The notes under the pieces: model-generated
The model's database searches: none
Seen by the model: the letters and a program-made list of their open reading frames with translations, nothing else
Told to the model about the DNA's origin: nothing
Made by a program: the position numbers and the translations under genes
Shown: positions 58,625-64,000 of the stretch, piece after piece
Numbering within the stretch: the first letter of the stretch is position 1
How the letters are laid out: every line of letters starts with the position of its first letter
Assembly: GCA_036267975.1 (NCBI GenBank)
Contig: DATAVA010000020.1
Span: 4,985 to 68,984 of the forward strand
DNA from: DAIDKA01 sp036267975
GTDB taxonomy: Bacteria > Pseudomonadota > Gammaproteobacteria > Steroidobacterales > Steroidobacteraceae
Direction of reading: 5' to 3'
DNA: 64,000 bases

Positions 58625-59803
58625 TCAAGGTCTTGACAGGGGCGAATCGACGACGTCAGGCCGCTCCGGAAGAAATTCAAGCAGCAGATCGTTCAGAAAG
58701 CGCAGTCCGGTGGGCGTCGGCGCCCAGCGCCCGTCAAGCTCCCGCAAGAGCCCGCGCTCCCGCTGCCTCACCAAGGTGGGGGCCACCACCTCAAACCTCA
58801 AGCCCGTGCGCCGCTCGAAGCCGCCGGTATCGAAACCGTGCGTCAGACGCAGGGCATTCATCATGAATTCGAAGGGTAATTCGGCCGCCGGCACGGTTCG
58901 GCTGGCCATCGGCACGCCGGCCTGGTAACGGCGCGGGTCACGGGTCTGGGTGGTGCGCACGATGGTCGCAGTGGCGGCATCGGTGAGCTTGCCGTGAGCC
59001 CCGGCGCCAACGCCGAGGTAGTCACCGAAGCACCAGTAATTGAGATTGTGGCGGCACTGCCGCCCGGCGCGGGCATAGGCCGATACCTCGTAGTGCCCGA
59101 GGCGCGCGCCAGCGAGTTCCTCGGCACACGCCTCGAGCATCGCCTCGACGCTGTCCTCACTCGGTAGCGGCGGCGGCTGCGCGCCGAATACGGTGCCGGG
59201 CTCCATCGTGAGGTGGTAGTGGGAGATGTGGGCCGGCGCCAGCGCCAGCGCCTGCCGCAGGTCCGAGCGCGCGCCGGCGATATCCTGTTCGGGCAGCCCG
59301 TACATGAGGTCGACATTGAAATTGCTGATCCCCGCGGCGTGCAACTCCTCGGCGCCGCGCGCGGTATCCGCCACGGAATGGATGCGGCCGAGCACCTGCA
59401 GCTGCTTCGCGCCGAAGCTTTGCGCGCCGAGGGAGACGCGGTTGACGCCGACGGCGGCATATTCGGCGAAGCGGCCGCGCTCGATGGTGCCGGGATTCGC
59501 CTCGAGGGTGATCTCGATGTCCGGTGTAAAACCGAACAGCGTGCGCGCCTGTTCCAGCACCTGGCCGATCGCCGCCGGCGAAAACAGACTGGGAGTGCCG
59601 CCGCCCATGAAAATGCTGGTCAGCGTGCGCCCCGACACCTGCGGTGCGAGCGCCTGTGCGCGCATGTCGCGCGCCAGCGCCGCGAGGTATTCGGCCTCGG
59701 GCAGAGCACCGTTCAGGGTGTAGGAGTTGAAGTCGCAGTAGGGACACTTGCGCACGCACCAGGGGAAGTGCAGGTACAGCGCCAGCGGCGGGGTTTCGAG
59801 CAT
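58625..59803 (-). CDS. hemW: HemW-type radical SAM heme chaperone
   Basis: I start at the ATG at 59803, which overlaps the rdgB stop by one base and gives 392 residues; the frame extends further up but into rdgB. The radical SAM cluster CVRKCPYC (CxxxCxxC) is followed by DFNSY, and the HemW motif HNLNYW lies near residue 240. It lacks the longer HemN N-terminus and is a heme insertion chaperone rather than a coproporphyrinogen oxidase. It is the last gene of stp-rph-rdgB-hemW. Confidence 0.93.
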   Translation of the reverse strand: MLETPPLALYLHFPWCVRKCPYCDFNSYTLNGALPEAEYLAALARDMRAQALAPQVSGRTLTSIFMGGGTPSLFSPAAIGQVLEQARTLFGFTPDIEITLEANPGTIERGRFAEYAAVGVNRVSLGAQSFGAKQLQVLGRIHSVADTARGAEELHAAGISNFNVDLMYGLPEQDIAGARSDLRQALALAPAHISHYHLTMEPGTVFGAQPPPLPSEDSVEAMLEACAEELAGARLGHYEVSAYARAGRQCRHNLNYWCFGDYLGVGAGAHGKLTDAATATIVRTTQTRDPRRYQAGVPMASRTVPAAELPFEFMMNALRLTHGFDTGGFERRTGLRFEVVAPTLVRQRERGLLRELDGRWAPTPTGLRFLNDLLLEFLPERPDVVDSPLSRP

Positions 59804-60387
59804 CACGGCAGCGCGGCCAGCAGCGCGCGCAGTGCCTGGGCCCGATGGCTTGAGGCATTCTTCTGCGCCGGTGGCAGCTGCGCCGCCGACAGCTCGCACC
59901 CGTCCGGTTGAAATACGACGTCATAGCCAAACCCGCCCGCTCCGCGCGGCGTCGTGAGCACGCGGCCGGTCCAGACGCCCTCGGCCACGACAGGGTCGGG
60001 ATCCGCGGCCGCACGCATGAACACCAGGACGCAGCGATAGCGCGCGCGGCGCTGCTGCGCGGGCACGCCCGCCAGTTCGCGCAACAGCAAACTGACGTTG
60101 TCCGCATCGCTTGCGTGTTCGCCGGCATAGCGTGCGGACCAGACACCGGGCCGCCCGCCGAGTGCGTCGACCTCGATGCCCGAATCATCGGCGAGCGCGG
60201 GCAGTGCGCACATCGCGGTGGCGTGGCGCGCCTTCAGCAGCGCGTTTTCGAGAAAGGTGCGACCGGTCTCGGCGGGTGTGACGATCCCGAACGCGGTCTG
60301 CGGGATGACTTCGATATGGCGCGCGGCGAGCAGGGCGGTGAACTCGCGGACCTTGCCCGCATTGCCGCTGGCGAGCACGGCCTTCAC
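59803..60387 (-). CDS. rdgB: dITP/XTP pyrophosphatase
   Basis: The 194-residue protein begins MKAVLASGNAGKVREFTALL with the SGNxxK motif and has DDSGIEVDALGG and GGFGYDVVFQPDG as substrate and metal sites. It hydrolyses inosine and xanthosine triphosphates to monophosphates and keeps deaminated bases out of DNA. It starts 7 bases after the rph stop. The C-terminal SSHRAQALRAL is typical. Confidence 0.96.
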   Translation of the reverse strand: MKAVLASGNAGKVREFTALLAARHIEVIPQTAFGIVTPAETGRTFLENALLKARHATAMCALPALADDSGIEVDALGGRPGVWSARYAGEHASDADNVSLLLRELAGVPAQQRRARYRCVLVFMRAAADPDPVVAEGVWTGRVLTTPRGAGGFGYDVVFQPDGCELSAAQLPPAQKNASSHRAQALRALLAALP

Positions 60388-60394
60388 GTCAGGC

Positions 60395-61126
60395 TCAACC
60401 CAGCGCCGCGACAGCCTGCGACTGCAGCGCGAAGATCCGCGTCAGGCCGGCGGTGGCGAGGTCCAGCAGCGCGTCGAGCTCGTGGCGGCGAAAGGCATGG
60501 CCCTCGGCCGTGCCTTGGATTTCGACGAAGGCGCCGCCGCTGTTCATCACCACGTTCATGTCGGTCTCGGCCTGCGAATCCTCGGCATAATCAAGATCGA
60601 GCACGGGCGCGCCGTTGAAGACGCCCACCGAGATCGCAGCGATCTGGCCGTGCAGCGGATTGCGGACCAGCGTGCCGCGCTTCTGCAGCGCGGCGCAGGC
60701 CTGCGCCAGCGCGACGTAGCTGCCGGTGATGGCCGCCGTGCGCGTGCCGCCGTCGGCCTGCAGCACATCGCAGTCGAGCGTGACCGTGCGTTCGCCGAGC
60801 GCCTTCAGATCGACGATCGCGCGCAGCGCGCGACCGATCAGGCGCTGGATTTCCTGGGTGCGCCCGCTTTGTTTGCCGCGCGCGGCCTCGCGCGCCTGGC
60901 GCGTATGGGTCGAGCGCGGCAGCATGCCGTACTCGGCCGTCACCCAGCCCTGGCCTTTGCCGCGCAGAAACGGCGGGATCGTCTCCTCGACGCTGGCGGT
61001 GCACAGGACGTGCGTGTCACCGCAGCGCACCAGCACCGCGCCTTCGGCGTGGCGCGTGAATCCGCTTTCGAAGCTGATGGCGCGCAGCTCATCGAAGGCG
61101 CGGCCACTGGGTCGCACGCCACTCAC
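60395..61126 (-). CDS. rph: ribonuclease PH
   Basis: I use the GTG at 61126, which overlaps the phosphatase stop by 4 bases (GTGA) and gives 243 residues (VSGVRPSGRAFDELRAISFESGFTRHAEGA), the family length; the frame above it is the phosphatase read in another frame. The phosphate-binding arm RSTHTRQAREAARGKQSGRTQEIQRLIGRALRA is intact, as is DCDVLQADGGTRTAAITG. It trims tRNA 3' ends using phosphate. Confidence 0.95.
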   Translation of the reverse strand: MSGVRPSGRAFDELRAISFESGFTRHAEGAVLVRCGDTHVLCTASVEETIPPFLRGKGQGWVTAEYGMLPRSTHTRQAREAARGKQSGRTQEIQRLIGRALRAIVDLKALGERTVTLDCDVLQADGGTRTAAITGSYVALAQACAALQKRGTLVRNPLHGQIAAISVGVFNGAPVLDLDYAEDSQAETDMNVVMNSGGAFVEIQGTAEGHAFRRHELDALLDLATAGLTRIFALQSQAVAALG

Positions 61127-61869
61127 TGGCTGTGCCAGCGCAGGACGGCGCCCGAGGTGTTGTCGCTGCTCGGCCCGGCGGCGGCGACGGCGGTGCGGCA
61201 CAGCGCCGCGAGCTGATCTCGCGCGGGAATGCCGCTCATGGTGAGGGCGGTGGCAATTTCGCTGTCGCGCAGGCAGCCCCACACGCCATCAGTGCACACG
61301 AACAGCACATCGTCGCGTTGCAGCCCGCGCCGTTGTCCCAGGGTCATATCGGGCAAAATCGGATCTCCGCCGAGACAGCACTCGACATAGTTGCGCATGG
61401 GGTGATTGTGGGCCTGGTCGGGGGTGATCAGCCCCTCGCGCAACAGCAGTTCGACATGGCTGTGATCGCGGGTGCGCGCCGCGACGGCGCCCTGGCGCAA
61501 CAGATAGATGCGGCTGTCGCCGACATGCGCCCAGTAGGCGGAACCTTGCTGGACGAGGCACGCGGCGCAGGTCGCACGCGGCCGGTTCTCGAGCGGCAGG
61601 TGCAGCCCGATGCGCACGACCTCCTCGTGGGCGCGGCCGAGCGTCAAATGCAGGAAACCGAGCGGATCGAACAGCGGTTGAGGCGTGTGCCAGAACGCCT
61701 CGAGCAGGGTCTTGAGTGTGATCTCGGCGGCGCGCGCCCCTTCGGCGTGGCCGCCCATGCCGTCCACCACGAGCAGCAATGCGGAATGCTCGGCAACGGC
61801 CACGGCGACGCGGTCCTGGTTCTCCTCGCGGCCCCCGAGAAGACTCAAATCGGCGTATTCAACCTGCAA
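61123..61869 (-). CDS. PP2C-type serine/threonine phosphatase
   Basis: The 248-residue protein has the PP2C metal motifs: EENQDRVAVA, DGMGGHAEGARAAE, HVGDSRIYLLRQG and CTDGVWG. Small PP2C phosphatases of the Stp/PppA type act with Ser/Thr kinases or type VI secretion; neither is in the window. It is the first gene of an operon with rph, rdgB and hemW and is divergent from yicC. Confidence 0.92.
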   Translation of the reverse strand: MQVEYADLSLLGGREENQDRVAVAVAEHSALLLVVDGMGGHAEGARAAEITLKTLLEAFWHTPQPLFDPLGFLHLTLGRAHEEVVRIGLHLPLENRPRATCAACLVQQGSAYWAHVGDSRIYLLRQGAVAARTRDHSHVELLLREGLITPDQAHNHPMRNYVECCLGGDPILPDMTLGQRRGLQRDDVLFVCTDGVWGCLRDSEIATALTMSGIPARDQLAALCRTAVAAAGPSSDNTSGAVLRWHSQ

Positions 61870-61990
61870 GGAATTTTCTGTCTGTCTGGTACACTTTGGG
61901 CGATCTTATATCACGCGGAACCCTGGCGGCATCAGACGCGATCGCGCGGCCGCCACGGGCGCCAAACCGGCTTAAGTCACCAGGACGACC

Positions 61991-62860
61991 ATGATTGCAA
62001 GCATGACGGGCTTCGCGCGCCGCGAAACCTCAGGGCCCTGGGGCTCCCTCATCTGCGAACTGCGCAGCGTCAACCACCGCTTCCTGGAGTCGAGCCTGCG
62101 GCTGCCGGAGGAACTGCGCAGCCTCGACCCGGAAATCCGCCAGCAGTTCGGGCGCGGCCTGAAGCGCGGCAAGGTCGACTGCACGTTCACCTACCGGCGT
62201 ACGGACTCGGCGGCGCGCGCGCTCGATCTGGACCACGAGGCCCTGGAGCAGCTGCTGGGGCGTGCGCGGGAAGTTGCGGCCCTGGCCGGAACCACACCGG
62301 TGAGCGTCGACGCGCTCGAGGCCCTGCGCTGGCCCGGGGTCATCCGCGATACCGACACCGGCACCGAGGATCTGCTCATCGCGGCACGCGCGCTTGCGGC
62401 CGCCACGGTCGATGACCTGGCGCAGGCGCGGGCCCGCGAAGGCGCGCGTTTAGGGGAACTCATCGAGCAGCGTTGCGCGGCCCTCACCGCGCTCGTAGCG
62501 CAGGTGCGAACACGCTTACCCGAAGTCCGCATCCGGATCAGGGCCCGCTTGGATGAACGCCTGGCGGAACTGAAGGCCGAAGTGGATCAGGAGCGGCTCG
62601 AACAGGAACTCGCACTGTTGCTGCAACGGCTGGATGTCGACGAGGAACTGGATCGTCTGGGCGCGCACGTGGAGGAGATCCGCCGCATCATCACCAGCAG
62701 CGAACCGGCCGGCCGGCGTCTGGATTTTCTGATGCAGGAACTCAACCGCGAAGCGAACACACTGTCATCGAAGTCGCAGGATCTGGAGACCACCCGCGCC
62801 GCAGTCGATATGAAAGTGCTCATCGAGCAACTGCGCGAGCAGGTGCAAAATATCGAGTAG
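61991..62860 (+). CDS. yicC: YicC-family endoribonuclease
   Basis: The 289-residue protein begins MIASMTGFARRE, the invariant opening of YicC, and ends with the conserved region LDFLMQELNREANTLSSKSQDLETTRAAVDMKVLIEQLREQVQNIE. YicC relatives are metal-dependent endoribonucleases. In gammaproteobacteria it normally precedes gmk; here an integrase gene follows instead, so the locus has been used as an insertion site. Confidence 0.93.
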   Translation: MIASMTGFARRETSGPWGSLICELRSVNHRFLESSLRLPEELRSLDPEIRQQFGRGLKRGKVDCTFTYRRTDSAARALDLDHEALEQLLGRAREVAALAGTTPVSVDALEALRWPGVIRDTDTGTEDLLIAARALAAATVDDLAQARAREGARLGELIEQRCAALTALVAQVRTRLPEVRIRIRARLDERLAELKAEVDQERLEQELALLLQRLDVDEELDRLGAHVEEIRRIITSSEPAGRRLDFLMQELNREANTLSSKSQDLETTRAAVDMKVLIEQLREQVQNIE

Positions 62861-62861
62861 T

Positions 62862-63047
62862 GTCCAGGGGCGTCCATCCGCCTCCCTGGCTGTTCGCGCA
62901 ACCCCCTATATCCAAAGCACTTTAGGCACTTTCGTGTCCACGGCCGTCCATGGCTGTCCACCCACGTCTAGCCCAAATTTGTAGCTAGCTTTGTAGCTAG
63001 CTCGCACTTGCTCGTGGAGTCGCGCGGCGGCAAAATTCTAGCTACAA
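62862..63047. repeat. phased GTCCA motifs and TTTGTAGCTAGC tandem repeat (att/integrase-arm-like region)
   Basis: GTCCA occurs at 62862, 62872, 62936, 62946 and 62956, in groups with exact 10-base spacing. A perfect 12-base tandem repeat TTTGTAGCTAGC lies at 62978-62989 and 62990-63001, and its inverted copy CTAGCTACAA at 63038-63047. It lies between yicC and the integrase start and probably holds the left attachment and arm-type sites. Confidence 0.65.
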
Positions 63048-63070
63048 CGGGTCACCTAAGGCGGTGATTC

Positions 63071-64000
63071 ATGGCTGGAAAACTGAACTCCTGGAGTGTC
63101 GAACGCGCCCATCGCAGTGGCGCTCGGGTCCTGCTCGGCGACGGTGATGGCCTGTACCTGCGCAAGCAGACTCGCGATGGTGCCTCCTGGACGCTGCGCT
63201 ATCGATTCGGCGGGCGCGATCGGTGGATCACCCTCGGCAACTATCCCGACATGTCGTTGGCCGAGGCTCGTATCGAAGCGCGGCAGGCTCGCGTGCAGGT
63301 CGACAAGCAGCAGGACCCCATCGGGCTGCGACGCGCCGTGCAGGCCGAGCAGCGTCAACGGATTTCGTTTGAGCAGTTGTGCGAGGACTGGTATCGCAGC
63401 GAAATCGTCGGGCGTGGGCTCAAGCATCCCGACGTCCCCCGTCGGTACCTCGACAAATACCTGTTGCCAAAGCTGCGCCGATTGACCGCTGCTGAAGTCA
63501 CTCCGGCACACGTCACTCGCCTATTGGATGATGTGAAACATCGCGCACCAACCACTGCCAATGATCTGCTGCGCTTCGCGCGCCGCGTCTTCTCGTTCGG
63601 CGTGCGCCGGGGCATCGTACCCATCAATCCCCTCGCCGAGTTCTCGCCGCGCCTGGATGCCGGTGGCCCGGAGAAGTCCCGAAGCCGGGCGCTGTCGTAC
63701 GAGGAACTGATCACGCTGTTTGAAAGCATCCGCGAAACGGAAACCTTCGGCGGCGGTAACCTGCTCGCCGTCAAATTGCTGCTCGCGCTGTGTGTTCGGA
63801 AGAGCGAACTGCTCGGCGCACGCTGGGCAGAGTTTGATCTCGAAGATGACCTCAGATTAGGCCCGGTCTGGCATCTGCCGGCCGCGCGCACCAAGACGGG
63901 TGAGGATTTGGATATTCCTTTGGTGCCGCAGGTAGTCGAGTGGCTTCAGGCTCTCAAGGTGGTGGCCGCGGACAGTGAATTTATCTTTCCTAAGCGGCGA
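63071..64000 (+). CDS. int: tyrosine recombinase/integrase (DUF4102 type), 3' end beyond window
   Basis: The frame opens at the ATG at 63071 and is still open at the window end after 310 residues. The N-terminus has the DUF4102 arm-binding domain (DGDGLYLRKQTRDGASWTLRYRFGGRDRWITLGNYPDMSLAEARIEARQAR) and then the core-binding domain (FEQLCEDWYRSEIV). The first catalytic Arg is in CVRKSELLGARWAEFDL and the Lys in ARTKTGEDLDIPL; the HxxR and Tyr boxes lie outside. It is the integrase of an island or prophage that continues to the right. Confidence 0.93.
   Translation, partial: MAGKLNSWSVERAHRSGARVLLGDGDGLYLRKQTRDGASWTLRYRFGGRDRWITLGNYPDMSLAEARIEARQARVQVDKQQDPIGLRRAVQAEQRQRISFEQLCEDWYRSEIVGRGLKHPDVPRRYLDKYLLPKLRRLTAAEVTPAHVTRLLDDVKHRAPTTANDLLRFARRVFSFGVRRGIVPINPLAEFSPRLDAGGPEKSRSRALSYEELITLFESIRETETFGGGNLLAVKLLLALCVRKSELLGARWAEFDLEDDLRLGPVWHLPAARTKTGEDLDIPLVPQVVEWLQALKVVAADSEFIFPKRR

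Overview
The window is a GC-rich, gene-dense bacterial chromosome segment. The pilMNOPQ - (lipoprotein) - aroK - aroB - dgt order, the divergent mrcA (PBP1a), and the stp/rph/rdgB/hemW and yicC neighbourhoods point to a gammaproteobacterium, most like the Xanthomonadales/Nevskiales/Steroidobacterales side. Sequence alone does not fix the genus. No rRNA, tRNA, insertion sequence or CRISPR array was seen. All identifications come from reading motifs and family resemblance; nothing was searched.

1-12 kb: the end of a polymer-forming-like protein, a three-gene membrane dehydrogenase set (tri-heme cytochrome c, GMC flavoprotein, TAT-exported small subunit), and a minus-strand efflux operon (NodT-type outer-membrane lipoprotein, HlyD-type adaptor, four FtsX-type permeases arranged as a duplicated pair) that has no ATPase gene. 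12-19 kb: a mono-heme cytochrome, a DmdC-like acyl-CoA dehydrogenase next to a LysR regulator, DUF1993, an orphan membrane protein and a degenerate EAL protein. 18.5-27 kb: an NtrY-like sensor kinase and a sigma-54-dependent response regulator, divergent from a complete second efflux operon (adaptor, ATPase, MacB/FtsX permease, outer-membrane lipoprotein). Both efflux operons carry a sigma-54 -24/-12 promoter preceded by TGTCCGC/GCGGACA dyads. I infer one two-component sigma-54 regulon in which the single ATPase may serve both operons.

27-38.5 kb: a vapC remnant; an esterase-marR-phyH operon; an active-looking diguanylate cyclase; an orphan single-pass protein; ybbA-ybbP (ABC) head to head with tesA-fadD. 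38.5-41.1 kb: an unusual lower-GC operon of two paralogous DUF6502-like proteins flanking a secreted protein built of 11 identical octapeptides (AITGTGGR). This is my leading candidate for an undescribed system. 41-54.5 kb: dgt, aroB, aroK, an Ig-like/calcium-loop lipoprotein, and pilQPONM preceded by a c-di-GMP-I (GEMM) riboswitch, then mrcA. 54.5-62.9 kb: housekeeping genes (gltA, a CoA transferase, rpmE, hemW, rdgB, rph, a PP2C phosphatase, yicC) and a DnaA-box-containing intergenic region. 62.9-64 kb: a helically phased repeat array and a tyrosine integrase, marking the left edge of an integrated island that continues past the window.

Four separate elements concern c-di-GMP or type IV pili: the diguanylate cyclase, the degenerate EAL protein, the GEMM leader and pilMNOPQ.
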